NCBI RefSeq assembly: GCF_022749495.1 | Contig: NZ_CP094241.1 | Location: forward strand, 310,001 to 374,000 | Length of the DNA stretch: 64,000 nt | Direction of reading: 5' to 3' | Origin: Neisseria macacae ATCC 33926 | GTDB lineage: Bacteria; Pseudomonadota; Gammaproteobacteria; Burkholderiales; Neisseriaceae | Part shown: piece after piece, positions 7,988 through 16,197 of the stretch | How positions within the stretch are numbered: position 1 is the first letter of the stretch | How the letters are laid out: each line of letters begins with the position of its first letter | Notes under the pieces: generated by a model | Told to the model about the DNA's origin: nothing | Seen by the model: the letters and a program-made list of their open reading frames with translations, nothing else | The model's database searches: none | Program-made: the position numbers and the translations under genes

Positions 7988-8917
7988 TCAATCCTCCCGC
8001 TTGCGCACTTCCGCAGGCGTGCAGTCGAAATATTGCTTGAATGCCTGTGTGAAGCTGGATGTGTGTCCGTAGCCGCAGCGGTAGGCGATTTCGCTGATGC
8101 TCTCTTTGCCCGTCGTCAACGCATACAGCGCATATTGCATATGTTTGTGCCGCAGCCAGTCGCTGACGGTAATCCCGAAATAATCCCGCAGGCGGCGTTG
8201 CAGCGTCCGTTCGCTGACGTGCAGCGCGGCGGCGAGTTCCGCCACTTGGTGCGCGCCTTGGTCAAATGCCTGATTCAAACCATGCACAAACCCGTCTCCA
8301 TCCGACGGGCGAACCGTCCCGCCTGATTTTTCAGGCGATGGCGACAACGGATAACGGCTGCAAAAATCGCGCCACAATCCCGCGAGCAACTGCAAAGCAT
8401 CGGCTTCGCGCTGCAAAACATCGCCCAGACCGTCGCCTTGCGCCGACAGCATCAAACTGTTTTCCGCCAAAGCGCGCAATTCATCGCTCAAATGCCAATG
8501 CCGCACCGTCTCGCGGTAAACCGCTGGAAGCATCGCCGCGTATTGCGGTTGCGACAGCCATTGCTCTATGCCTTTCAACGTGATTTTCGCTGTTTTTTCC
8601 CCTTGGTAGAGATAACGGCTGAACAAAATCTCCTCCTCCGCAGCAATCAACACCACCCGTCCGCCGTCAGCCTCAATCTGATAGCGGTTTTGATTGATGG
8701 CGAAATCCAAACGCCCCTCCAGCAGCAGGATGAACGAAATATAAGGCTCGGCAAGCTGCGTGCTTTGGAAATCCTTTTGCGCGGTCACGCAGCCGCCATG
8801 CAGGGAAATGCCGCTGTGCAGCGTATCGAAACGGTAATTGCCGCTTAGATAATCGCTGCCGCCACCTTGTTGCACCAGTCGGACGAAATGTTGGCTGTTT
8901 AAAGAGTCTCTTTCCAT
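7988..8917 (-). CDS. AraC-family transcriptional regulator
   Basis: 309 residues. The C-terminal ~100 residues form the AraC double helix-turn-helix: first HTH at LHVSERTLQRRLRDYFGIT, second at ISEIAYRCGYGHTSSFTQAF, with the signature end FDCTPAEVRK. The N-terminal ~200 residues are the effector or dimerisation part and are not recognised. The organisation resembles MpeR and other Neisseria AraC regulators that respond to iron or metal, but I cannot assign an orthologue. Neighbouring genes give no obvious target; the nearest gene on its 5' side, an NAD(P)-binding protein, is on the same strand. Confidence 0.88.
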   Translation of the reverse strand: MERDSLNSQHFVRLVQQGGGSDYLSGNYRFDTLHSGISLHGGCVTAQKDFQSTQLAEPYISFILLLEGRLDFAINQNRYQIEADGGRVVLIAAEEEILFSRYLYQGEKTAKITLKGIEQWLSQPQYAAMLPAVYRETVRHWHLSDELRALAENSLMLSAQGDGLGDVLQREADALQLLAGLWRDFCSRYPLSPSPEKSGGTVRPSDGDGFVHGLNQAFDQGAHQVAELAAALHVSERTLQRRLRDYFGITVSDWLRHKHMQYALYALTTGKESISEIAYRCGYGHTSSFTQAFKQYFDCTPAEVRKRED

Positions 8918-8986
8918 AAATCATTTTATTTTCAACAGACTGCCAAACACAATAACACCGATTTCCCTTCAGGTAAACCGACACGA

Positions 8987-8998
8987 AGGTCGTCTGAA
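8987..8998 (+). other. Single DNA uptake sequence
   Basis: An isolated forward copy in the 220-bp gap upstream of the AraC-type gene. Confidence 0.85.
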
Positions 8999-9082
8999 AA
9001 CCAAGTCCGCGCCCTTGTTCCCCAAACGCTTCCGATAAAAAAGGGGAGGTCGGTTGTAGGGGGATGATGGAACGCGGATACA

Positions 9083-9128
9083 AAAAGGTCGTCTGAAAAC
9101 CTGATTTACAAGGTTTTCAGACGACCTT
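9083..9128 (-). terminator. Inverted-DUS terminator
   Basis: AAAAAGGTCGTCTGAAAACCT pairs with its complement across a short loop. It lies 16 bp past the stop of the minus-strand NAD(P)-binding protein gene. Confidence 0.87.
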
Positions 9129-9144
9129 TGCCCTAGAACGGCGG

Positions 9145-9801
9145 TTAAGCGGCGGCAACGGTAAAGCGTTCAAACAAATGCGCTTTGTTTTCCGCGTCGT
9201 CGGCGATGGCGACCGCCAAATCCGCCACGCTGATGCCTGCCGGAATTTCACCGTCCATCAGCAAATCGTCTTTGCCCAAGCGGTATTTGCCGGTTTTGTC
9301 TTCGCTGAAACCGCCGTCCGCGCCCAGTCGTGCCGGAGGGGAAACGAAAGACCAGTTCACATCGCGGCGCGGCAGGAGTGCCGTCAAAAGATGGCGTGCG
9401 GCATTGGCGCCGTCGTAAATGGCTTTGGGGAAGTCGGGCGTATCGACAACTTGCAAATCAGGTGCGACATACAGGCTGCCTGCGCCGCCGACGATTAAGA
9501 GATACGGTACTTGCGCCGCTTTTGCCGCTTCGACGATGCTGTTTGCGCCGCGTGTAAAATCCGCGCCGATATTGGGATTGGTCCAGCCGGGATTGAACGC
9601 GCTGACCACGGCGTCAAAGCCGGCCAGCTTGTCGGTGAAGTCCGCCGCGTTGACATCTACGGAGACGGCGGCAACATTTTGCGCTTGGAACACTTTGTCC
9701 GTGTTGCGCGCGAAAGCGGTCACTTCATGACCGCGACCCGCCAATTCTTGCACGACTGCGTTGCCGACATAACCTGTTGCGCCGATGACTGCGATTTTCA
9801 T
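9145..9801 (-). CDS. NAD(P)-binding Rossmann protein, NmrA/SDR-like
   Basis: 218 residues. It begins MKIAVIGATGYVGNAVV, the GxxGxxG dinucleotide motif of atypical short-chain dehydrogenase / NmrA-like proteins, at residues 7-13. VSAFNPGWTNPN and YLLIVGGAGSLYV follow the pattern of the biliverdin-reductase-B / YwnB subgroup of NAD(P)H-binding proteins. There is no obvious Tyr-x-x-x-Lys catalytic pair, so it may be a redox sensor or an oxidoreductase of unknown substrate. It lies alone, flanked by DUS elements. Confidence 0.82.
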   Translation of the reverse strand: MKIAVIGATGYVGNAVVQELAGRGHEVTAFARNTDKVFQAQNVAAVSVDVNAADFTDKLAGFDAVVSAFNPGWTNPNIGADFTRGANSIVEAAKAAQVPYLLIVGGAGSLYVAPDLQVVDTPDFPKAIYDGANAARHLLTALLPRRDVNWSFVSPPARLGADGGFSEDKTGKYRLGKDDLLMDGEIPAGISVADLAVAIADDAENKAHLFERFTVAAA

Positions 9802-9847
9802 GTTTGACTCCTTGTTGGGATGTGATTAATTAGATGAACGCATTGTA

Positions 9848-9859
9848 AGGTCGTCTGAA
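9848..9859 (+). other. Single DNA uptake sequence
   Basis: An isolated forward copy just upstream of the NAD(P)-binding protein gene. Confidence 0.85.
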
Positions 9860-9920
9860 ACGCTTGATAATCCCTGTTTTACTGTTGTTATTATAAAGTT
9901 GAGCTAAATAATAGGATGAA

Positions 9921-9962
9921 AAAAGGTCGTCTGAAACGGGGTTTAAAGTTTCAGACGACCTG
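9921..9962 (-). terminator. Inverted-DUS terminator
   Basis: A 15-bp stem of two uptake words with a loop of about 10 nt, ending 4 bp from the stop of the minus-strand DUF2262-like gene. Confidence 0.83.
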
Positions 9963-9965
9963 TTG

Positions 9966-10958
9966 TCAGTGGATGGATTCGATGCCGGTAATGTTCCCCT
10001 TGGGATCAAATGAGACATAGAAATAGTATTCGCCGTCAGGTACCAATGCATCGTCATCATTGTGAAACACGATATCGAAATCCTGATCGAAAAAATCCAA
10101 TTTTTGCAGCTTTAAGTCTTGGAGGAAGCTTTCCGCCGTCGGATGCGGATTGGGAAAAAATCCGTCTTTGGTGCGGATGCCGTTGTGTTTGCGGATATGT
10201 TCGAGCAGGTAGGTGTTTAGGGAAGCATAGAGTTGCGTCTGTTGGGCAAATACTTCCGGCAAGCGTTTGAGCGTACCGCCCGCCGGTTTGTCGCCCTCTG
10301 CGTTCAAAGACAATTTCACAGGCAGCCCCGCCCATTCTGCCTTGGCTTCGAAATTTTCCATAAATGTGTTTAATCTGAATGTTGCCAGCGGATGGGTAAA
10401 CAAAACGGGATTCAGATATTCGTGGCGTAGGTTTTCCAATTCTTGATTGTGGGCATCGCTTTCGAGTACCTCAACTAAAAGTATATGGCTCAACCACTCG
10501 CCTCCGAATGGCTCCCAATCCATGGCTAACTTACTTCGGATACGGTACACAGTCAGTGGCTTGAGCGTCTGAAATGAACAGTTTTTAAAAGGGTTGCTTG
10601 CATCGTCTTCTCCCCAGGTCAGCTTGTATACGGGCTGATCCATGAACGTACTGCTTTTAACATGGACATAGCCTAAAATTGGGCAGCTTTTGGCTTGGAA
10701 TTGTTTTTTGCCGCCGCCTATGCCCGCATTAATCCTGAATATTCCTATTTCAGGGTCGAAATCGGAAGTCAAAACCAGCATTTCTTCCGGTTCGTTGGCG
10801 AATAAGTCGGCATAAACTGCCGTATTCAAATTCAAAGCCGCCAAACGCGCGCGCTCTTGTTCCTCTTCGGCAGAAGGGCCGATACCCAAAAAACGCAGCA
10901 GACGCGTCAGTATGCCTTCGCGTTTGACGCGGCCCGGTTCGTCGAAAGAAGCCATCAT
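9966..10958 (-). CDS. Uncharacterised cytosolic protein, possible DUF2262-like C-terminus
   Basis: 330 residues from the first of two adjacent ATGs; RBS AAGGA (10967-10963) is better spaced for the second ATG at 10955. There is no signal peptide or membrane segment. The N-terminus is basic with an Arg/Glu-rich helix (AEEEQERARLAALN). The C-terminal ~130 residues (WAGLPVKLSLNAEG, then many helices, ending DGEYYFYVSFDPKGNITGI) have the layout I associate with DUF2262 proteins, which are sometimes found near toxin-immunity loci. This is a memory-based match and uncertain. It is a single gene with its own DUS terminator, divergent from the LysR gene. Confidence 0.6.
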   Translation of the reverse strand: MMASFDEPGRVKREGILTRLLRFLGIGPSAEEEQERARLAALNLNTAVYADLFANEPEEMLVLTSDFDPEIGIFRINAGIGGGKKQFQAKSCPILGYVHVKSSTFMDQPVYKLTWGEDDASNPFKNCSFQTLKPLTVYRIRSKLAMDWEPFGGEWLSHILLVEVLESDAHNQELENLRHEYLNPVLFTHPLATFRLNTFMENFEAKAEWAGLPVKLSLNAEGDKPAGGTLKRLPEVFAQQTQLYASLNTYLLEHIRKHNGIRTKDGFFPNPHPTAESFLQDLKLQKLDFFDQDFDIVFHNDDDALVPDGEYYFYVSFDPKGNITGIESIH

Positions 10959-11105
10959 AAAATCCTTTTAAAATGTGAACATCAATTGGCGGTATACCTG
11001 AAAAAGGGTAGATATGCAAATGGCGATAAGCGAATATGGCTCAACCGCCCAATCAGTTCTGCGCCGATTTTTCATCCGCGCTATATAATCCGCAGTATTC
11101 CCAAC

Positions 11106-11117
11106 AGGTCGTCTGAA
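11106..11117 (+). other. Single DNA uptake sequence
   Basis: A forward copy 27 bp before the LysR-type ATG, between divergent genes. Confidence 0.85.
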
Positions 11118-11144
11118 AACGCCGATTCCAATCCGGTAAACACC

Positions 11145-12035
11145 ATGCAAGACATCAAACCCCTGCTCGTTTTTGCCGCCGTCCTCAAACACGGCAGCAT
11201 GAACGCCGCCGCTGCCGCGCTGGGCATGACCCCGTCTGCCGTCAGTCAGCACATCAACCGCCTCGAAACCCTGCACGGCATCAAGCTGTTAAACCGCAGC
11301 ACGCGCAGCCTTTCGCCGACCGATGCCGGCCGCGCCTTGGGCGAATACTGCCGCCGCCTCGCCGCCACCCTTGCCGATACGCGTACCGTTATCGACAACC
11401 TCAAAACCGAACCCGTCGGCGAATTGCGTATCTCTCTGACTTCCAGCGTCATCAGTTCCCGCGCTTTTCAGACGGCGTTTTCCAGATTGCAAACCGAGTT
11501 TCCCAAAATCCGTCCCGTCCTCAATTTCAGCGATACCTTGGACGACCTGCAACACAATCAGACCGACATCGCCATACGCGGCGGCGACCGCGCTTTGGAC
11601 GATCCCAATCTTATTGCGCGTCATCTCGTTACCTGGCCGTACACCATTTGCGCCGCACCCGATTACCTCGACCGCCATCAGCCCATCATCCATCCCTCGC
11701 AGCTTCATGCCCACCGCTGGCTGCACTTCCTGCCCGTCCGCACAACCTTACAACACGGCGGCGAAAGCTATTTTCTCGATATTGCCGACAGCATTGCCTG
11801 CACGCATCTTGCCGCCGTGCGCAGCCTGACCGAAAGCGGTTTCGGTTTATCTTTGCAAGTGGGCGGCGAAGTTCGGGAAAAAATCGCCCAAGGTCGTCTG
11901 AAAACCGTTTTGCCCGAATGGACGCTGCCGCCGGTCAGCCTTTATTTGGTGACGCCTTATCGCGTCCAGTCCGCCAAAACCGAAGCCGCCGTCCGCATCT
12001 TCACGGAAAGTTTCGCCAAGGAAGCAGACGCATGA
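11145..12035 (+). CDS. LysR-type transcriptional regulator
   Basis: 296 residues from the ATG at 11145, which gives the standard LysR start. The winged HTH at residues ~4-63 includes HGSMNAAAAALGMTPSAVSQHINRLE, then the dimerisation helix and a periplasmic-binding-protein-like effector domain (RIAIRGG-type segment DIAIRGGDRALDDPN). It resembles the CrgA / AaeR subgroup of Neisseria and Proteobacteria. LysR proteins usually act on a divergent neighbour, here the DUF2262-like gene, but no target is shown. A forward DUS encodes QGRLKT near residue 250. It overlaps the next gene by 4 nt (ATGA), so the two are translationally coupled. Confidence 0.9.
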   Translation: MQDIKPLLVFAAVLKHGSMNAAAAALGMTPSAVSQHINRLETLHGIKLLNRSTRSLSPTDAGRALGEYCRRLAATLADTRTVIDNLKTEPVGELRISLTSSVISSRAFQTAFSRLQTEFPKIRPVLNFSDTLDDLQHNQTDIAIRGGDRALDDPNLIARHLVTWPYTICAAPDYLDRHQPIIHPSQLHAHRWLHFLPVRTTLQHGGESYFLDIADSIACTHLAAVRSLTESGFGLSLQVGGEVREKIAQGRLKTVLPEWTLPPVSLYLVTPYRVQSAKTEAAVRIFTESFAKEADA

Positions 12036-12310
12036 ACGCGGAAAATTGGTGCGTTTACCTGATTCTGTGTGAAAACGGCGCACTCTACTGCGGCATCAGC
12101 AACCGCCCGCAAGAGCGGTTTGCCGCCCACCTCGCCGGCAAAGGCGCGAAATACACGCGGCTGAACAAACCCGCGGCGATGCGTATCGTTTCAGACGGCC
12201 TCTCCAAAAGCGAGGCGCTGAAACGGGAAATCTCCATTAAAAAACTGACGGCAGAAAAGAAACGGGAATTGTGGGAAGCGGCGGCGGGAAATGCGGTTGC
12301 TTTAGAATAG
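12032..12310 (+). CDS. GIY-YIG nuclease superfamily protein (UPF0213/YhbQ type)
   Basis: 92 residues. The single-domain GIY-YIG fold is shown by VYLILCENGALYCGISNRP (the GIY and YIG elements appear as VYL and YCG) followed by RFAAHLAGKGAKYTR, with the conserved Arg and His, and a C-terminal helix containing SEALKRE, whose Glu fits the metal-binding position. UPF0213 proteins such as E. coli YhbQ are small DNA-nicking or repair-linked proteins of uncertain role. The ATG overlaps the LysR stop (ATGA). The coupling of a regulator to a nuclease gene is probably incidental. Confidence 0.87.
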   Translation: MNAENWCVYLILCENGALYCGISNRPQERFAAHLAGKGAKYTRLNKPAAMRIVSDGLSKSEALKREISIKKLTAEKKRELWEAAAGNAVALE

Positions 12311-12451
12311 CGGGTTTTGCCGCAAAATAGGCTTATGTCGGTAAGGGAAGAAACTTCTGCGGATGAGTAGGTAAAAATTCATATTGGATGTTATCATTCT
12401 TCATATCTTAAAGGGCTTGAGCCAAAATGATATGGATATTTAAGGAAAGAT

Positions 12452-13282
12452 ATGATTTTTTCTCAACTCAACCGCGCAATCTTATTCGTGTTTTCACTCA
12501 CGGCTTTGGCGGCTTGCGGCGTCGGACCGGCAGCTTCCCAAGAAACACTTGCTGATCAAAACAGCAAAAAAGAGCCTGCCGTATCGTCCCAAAAAACCGA
12601 CAAGGATAAGTGCTACATCAATTATCCTAAGGAACAGAAGCATTTGGCAGAGGCGGAATGTTTAACCTTGCCTATTTCATCTAAAACCTGGTTTCAATCC
12701 TACCCGAGACTGTCAAATGGCTTTCTGGATTTGAATAAGATTAAGGCACCAAAGGATGTTAAAGAATATATATATGCTGTTCCAACAAGTGTCCCCGAGC
12801 ATGCAAAAGTTTTGGGTGTGATTCCCTATAATGATTCATTTGCATGGCTTGTTGTTGCCATTAATGGGGAATCGGAAGAATCTGAAGGAAATAGCATTGT
12901 TGAACAAAAATATGATATTTATCCGGTCAATAGAAAGGATGGAAGCATAGTTCAAGACCATACCGGTCTTCCAACTTTAGGCTCGATAGATGTGATATAT
13001 GAATCATTCTATGACAATAAAAAATTGTTGCGTCCGCCCTTCAATTTTAAAAAAATAGATGGAATACTGAGTTACCATGTAGCAGATACCTTGTCCTTGA
13101 AGCCACAGGGAAAGTGTGTGATGGAATTTGAACTCAGCAAGGAGTTTATATTGAAAACAGATAGGGTCTGCTATGAATTTCATCAGGGTAAAAAATCCAT
13201 ATCTTCTAAGGATAAGACGATTTGGAAGCTAAATCCGGAAAGTATGAAATTTGAAGATCAAGAAATTTCTTCAGAAAATTAA
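12452..13282 (+). CDS. Lipoprotein of unknown function, AT-rich
   Basis: 276 residues with a lipobox (LAAC, lipidated Cys at residue 22), then a Ser/Lys-rich linker and a globular part from about residue 50 that I do not recognise. RBS AAGGA precedes the ATG. Base composition changes along the gene: the signal-peptide region looks like the rest of the genome, while from about 12690 it is strikingly AT-rich with codons (ATA, AGA, AAA) rare in the neighbours. That is a sign of horizontal transfer or relaxed selection. No DUS lies inside it. It is followed by an imperfect DUS hairpin and a Correia element. Confidence 0.72.
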   Translation: MIFSQLNRAILFVFSLTALAACGVGPAASQETLADQNSKKEPAVSSQKTDKDKCYINYPKEQKHLAEAECLTLPISSKTWFQSYPRLSNGFLDLNKIKAPKDVKEYIYAVPTSVPEHAKVLGVIPYNDSFAWLVVAINGESEESEGNSIVEQKYDIYPVNRKDGSIVQDHTGLPTLGSIDVIYESFYDNKKLLRPPFNFKKIDGILSYHVADTLSLKPQGKCVMEFELSKEFILKTDRVCYEFHQGKKSISSKDKTIWKLNPESMKFEDQEISSEN

Positions 13283-13428
13283 AAGCCGTATCACATTAAT
13301 ATTTTGGATTGATTGGAATCTGCCTCAAAGCGGATAAGTTTTTAAGCCGCATGAAACTGAAAATACGCGGATGGCGGGTGTGCAGAGCCTGCGCCGCTGA
13401 TTGACTTGGAATGATTGAACCACCCTGA

Positions 13429-13506
13429 GAGGTCGCCTGAAAACGGGTATCCAACGGATGGGAAATAGGAATTTCCGTTGAAGTCGATTTTTCAGACGAC
13501 CTTTTT
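13429..13506 (+). terminator. Imperfect inverted-DUS hairpin
   Basis: The left word is AGGTCGCCTGAAAA (one base off the consensus). The right word is a perfect reversed DUS followed by a T run. The loop is long, about 50 nt. It probably ends the lipoprotein transcript, though 150 bp downstream of it. Confidence 0.55.
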
Positions 13507-13525
13507 GTAACGGTCATTCTGATTT

Positions 13526-13682
13526 TATAGTGGATTAACTTTAAACCAGTACGGCGTTGCCTTACCTTAGCTCAAAGAGAACGATTCTCTAAGGTGCTGA
13601 AGCACCAAGTGAATCGGTTCCGTACTATCTGTACTGTCTGCGGCTTCGTCGCCTTGTCCTGATTTAAATTTAATCCAATATA
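13526..13682. repeat. Correia repeat enclosed element (157 bp), copy 1
   Basis: Full-length element with terminal TATAGTGGATTAA; the right end has drifted (CCAATATA instead of CCACTATA). The interior holds the imperfect palindrome GAACGATTCTCTAAGGTGCTG and TACTATCTGTACTGTC typical of Correia elements. Such elements are known to carry IHF-binding sites, RNase III cleavage sites and end promoters. It lies in a 520-bp gap between convergent genes. Confidence 0.92.
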
Positions 13683-13746
13683 TGATGTGGCACAGGCTTG
13701 GTAGTGAGTCGCGCAAGCAGACTTATGATTCTCTAAAACGGCATAG

Positions 13747-13793
13747 AAAAAGGTCGTCTGAAACCCTGAAATGAGGTTTCAGACGACCTTTTG
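13747..13793 (-). terminator. Inverted-DUS terminator of the mla operon
   Basis: AAAAAGGTCGTCTGAAACC with its complement forms a stem of about 17 bp, 14 bp past the mlaA stop. Confidence 0.87.
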
Positions 13794-13806
13794 CATGTGA
13801 ACCGGA

Positions 13807-14649
13807 TTAATCGTTTGCTGCATCATCGACTGGTGCGCCGGTTTGGATAGGGGTGTATAAATAAAGGTCGGCAGTTTCGCCGGCAGAGGTATTGGAGGCA
13901 TCTGCCCCGGCTTCGACAGGCAGATCGCTGTCCACCAATTCGTCGATGTCGATATTGTCATCCTCGCCTTGTGGTAATGTCCCGCCGGTTTGGCGGCTGC
14001 GCACTTTCATGTAGAGGTCGCGGGTGTAGCTGTATTTGTCGATGGCGGCATCTTCCAAACCGTCGGTCAGGTCAAGCAGGGCTTCGCGGGTGTTGACGAT
14101 GTTCAAGCCGGTGGTGCTCCAGCGGCCTGCGGGGGTGTGGAACACGGCGCTTTTGACGGGATAGACGGTGGTAATGGCGTTGCCTGCGGTGTCGCGGACG
14201 GTGGAGGGGCCGAGCAGCGGGACAACGAAGTAGTTGCTGTTTTTCCAGCCCCATGTGGCGAAGGTGTCGCCGAGGGTGTTTTTGTTGTCGGGAACGCCGC
14301 CTGCGCCTGCGACGTCAATCAGGCCGCCGAGTCCGAAGGTGGTGTTGATGCCGACGCGGACGAGGTCTTCGCTGGCGCGTTTGACATCGAGGCGCAAGAC
14401 GTTGCTGCCGAAGCTGACGACGTCGCGCAGGTTGTTGAAGAAGTTGCTTACGCCGGTACGGACGGGCTTAGGCGTTATTTTGCGGTAGCCGCGTGCGACG
14501 GGGGCGAGGACGTATTGGTCGGCCTTGTCGTTGAATTTGAAGACGGCGCGGTTGTAGCCTTCGTAGGGGTCGGCGGGGTTGTTCTCGGCAAATGCGGGGG
14601 TTGAGGTCAGGCCGATGAGGAATAGGAGTGAAGCGGTGGTTTTTTTCAT
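13807..14649 (-). CDS. mlaA: MlaA/VacJ outer-membrane lipid asymmetry protein, without lipobox
   Basis: 280 residues. MlaA removes phospholipid from the outer leaflet of the outer membrane and passes it to MlaC. The family signature is clear from residue 25 (DPYEGYNRAVFKFNDKADQYV) through GVSNFFNNLRDVVSFGSN, NTTFGLGGLIDVAG and TFATWG. The signal peptide ends TPAFA-ENN with no Cys, so it is a signal-peptidase-I type and the protein should not be lipidated, unlike E. coli MlaA. A low-complexity acidic tail (about 220-280) is extra. It is the last gene of the operon, and its ATG overlaps the mlaB stop by 4 nt. Confidence 0.92.
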   Translation of the reverse strand: MKKTTASLLFLIGLTSTPAFAENNPADPYEGYNRAVFKFNDKADQYVLAPVARGYRKITPKPVRTGVSNFFNNLRDVVSFGSNVLRLDVKRASEDLVRVGINTTFGLGGLIDVAGAGGVPDNKNTLGDTFATWGWKNSNYFVVPLLGPSTVRDTAGNAITTVYPVKSAVFHTPAGRWSTTGLNIVNTREALLDLTDGLEDAAIDKYSYTRDLYMKVRSRQTGGTLPQGEDDNIDIDELVDSDLPVEAGADASNTSAGETADLYLYTPIQTGAPVDDAAND

Positions 14650-14924
14650 GGGTTCAACCAGTCTTTGATTTCGTAAAGCTCGGACAGGGTGCGCACGGAT
14701 TCGGGTATGCCTTGCAGGCTGATTTTTCCGTCCGGGCGGCGCAGTGCGTCAAGCAGCAGGGACACGCAGGTGGAATCGGCGCGCCCGACGCCGCTCAAAT
14801 CGACCGCGCGGGTGTCTTTCAGACGACATTGCTGTCTGAAGCGGGTAAAGGCGGCGGCGGTCAGGGTTTTGACGGTTACGTCGCCACTGATGTGCAGCGT
14901 ACCGTCGCGAAGTTCGGTTTGCAT
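14646..14924 (-). CDS. mlaB: STAS-domain protein MlaB
   Basis: 92 residues forming one STAS domain: an N-terminal beta strand (LHISGDVTV), the loop AVDLSGVGRADSTCVSLLLDAL carrying the conserved Ser/Thr and a C-terminal helix. In the Mla complex, MlaB binds the ATPase MlaF in the cytosol and is needed for transporter assembly and activity. It lies between mlaC (98 bp away) and mlaA (overlapping by 4 nt). Confidence 0.9.
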   Translation of the reverse strand: MQTELRDGTLHISGDVTVKTLTAAAFTRFRQQCRLKDTRAVDLSGVGRADSTCVSLLLDALRRPDGKISLQGIPESVRTLSELYEIKDWLNP

Positions 14925-15022
14925 GGCTGTCTTGTCAACTTAATCTTGGATGATAAAACCTGAAGGTTATTGTGTGCGAAAGCCATGTCGTCTGAAAACG
15001 GACGGCATGGCTTGTCTTTGCA

Positions 15023-15613
15023 TTATTTGCTGCCGTTTTTGGCTTTCAGCTCGGCAATCAGTCCGTCTATGCCTTTGGCTTTGATGGTTTCGCCGAATTG
15101 GTTGCGGTACACGGTTACCAGGCTCGCGCCTTCGATGGCGACGTTGTAGGCACGGTATTTGTTGCCGCTTTGGTAGGTGGTGAAGTCCATGTTGACGGGT
15201 TTTTGACCGGGTACGCTGACTTCGGCGCGGACGATGATTTCTTTGCCGCCTTTATTGACAATGGGGTTGTCTTTGACGTTGACGCTGGCGTTTTTGAATT
15301 TCAACATGGTGCCGGAGTAGGTGCGGATCAGCAGGGTTTGAAATTCTTTGGTCAACGCTTGTTTTTGCGCGTCAGACGCGGTACGCCAAGGATTGCCTAC
15401 TGCCAGCGCGGTCATGCGTTGGAAATCGAAATAGGGAATCGCATAAGCCTCGGCTTTGTGGCGGGCGGTGTTGGCATCGCCGCTTTTTAAGATGCTCAAT
15501 ACTTGAGTGGCGTTTTGACGGATTTGGTTCACTGCGTCGGCAGGGGCGGCAACCGCCATGCTGATGCTCAAGATGCCGATGCTCAGTGCGCTGATGAAAG
15601 AGGTTTTTTTCAT
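15023..15613 (-). CDS. mlaC: Periplasmic phospholipid-binding protein MlaC
   Basis: 196 residues from the ATG at 15613 (MKKTSFISAL); a start 21 nt further upstream lacks an RBS and weakens the signal peptide. Signal peptide ends near AVAAPADA. The mature part has the MlaC/Ttg2D pattern: IPYFDFQRMTALAVGNPWRTA, then LLIRTYSGTML and the beta sheet FTTYQSGNKYRAYNVAIEGASLV. It carries a phospholipid between MlaA in the outer membrane and the MlaFEDB complex in the inner membrane. Confidence 0.94.
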   Translation of the reverse strand: MKKTSFISALSIGILSISMAVAAPADAVNQIRQNATQVLSILKSGDANTARHKAEAYAIPYFDFQRMTALAVGNPWRTASDAQKQALTKEFQTLLIRTYSGTMLKFKNASVNVKDNPIVNKGGKEIIVRAEVSVPGQKPVNMDFTTYQSGNKYRAYNVAIEGASLVTVYRNQFGETIKAKGIDGLIAELKAKNGSK

Positions 15614-15649
15614 GATTAAGTGTCCTAGTATCAATATGATGGTGTACGT

Positions 15650-16147
15650 TTATTCGGTAGTTTTTGCTGCATCGTTGCCGCCTGCCGCGTTTTTCTCGGC
15701 GAAGCTGGTCATGAATTTACCGATCAGGTTTTCCAGAACCATGGCGGAGCTGGTAACGGAAATGGTATCGCCCGCGGCAAGGGGTTCCGTGTCGCCGCCT
15801 TGTTGCAGGCCGATATATTGTTCGCCCAACAGGCCGGAGGTCAGGATTTGCGCGGAAACGTCGCTGCTGAACTGATATTTGCTGTCCAAATCGAGGCGGA
15901 CTTTCGCCTGATAGGATTTCGGGTCAAGCTCGATGGAGCCGACGCGTCCGACCAATACGCCCGCGGATTTGATCGGCGCGTTGGCTTTCAGGCCGCCGAT
16001 GTCGCTGAAATCGGCATATACGGTATAAGTCTTGCCGGAATTGCCGAACGCCGCGCCGCCCGCCACGCGGAAAGCGAGAAAGCCGACCGCTGCCACGCCG
16101 AGCAGGACAAACAGTCCAACCCAAAATTCCAATACATTCTTTTTCAT
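15650..16147 (-). CDS. mlaD: MCE-domain protein MlaD
   Basis: 165 residues from the ATG at 16147, preceded by RBS AAGGAAC. One N-terminal membrane anchor (FWVGLFVLLGVAAVGFLAF) is followed by a single MCE domain (about 38-118: TVYADFSDIGGLKANAPIKSAG, then the hydrophobic LLGEQYIGLQQGG pore-loop region). MlaD forms a hexameric ring on the periplasmic face of MlaE and accepts lipid from MlaC. Confidence 0.94.
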   Translation of the reverse strand: MKKNVLEFWVGLFVLLGVAAVGFLAFRVAGGAAFGNSGKTYTVYADFSDIGGLKANAPIKSAGVLVGRVGSIELDPKSYQAKVRLDLDSKYQFSSDVSAQILTSGLLGEQYIGLQQGGDTEPLAAGDTISVTSSAMVLENLIGKFMTSFAEKNAAGGNDAAKTTE

Positions 16148-16197
16148 TAAAGTTCCTTGAATATCCAATGTGCTTTGTTTCGTTTTCAGACGACCTG

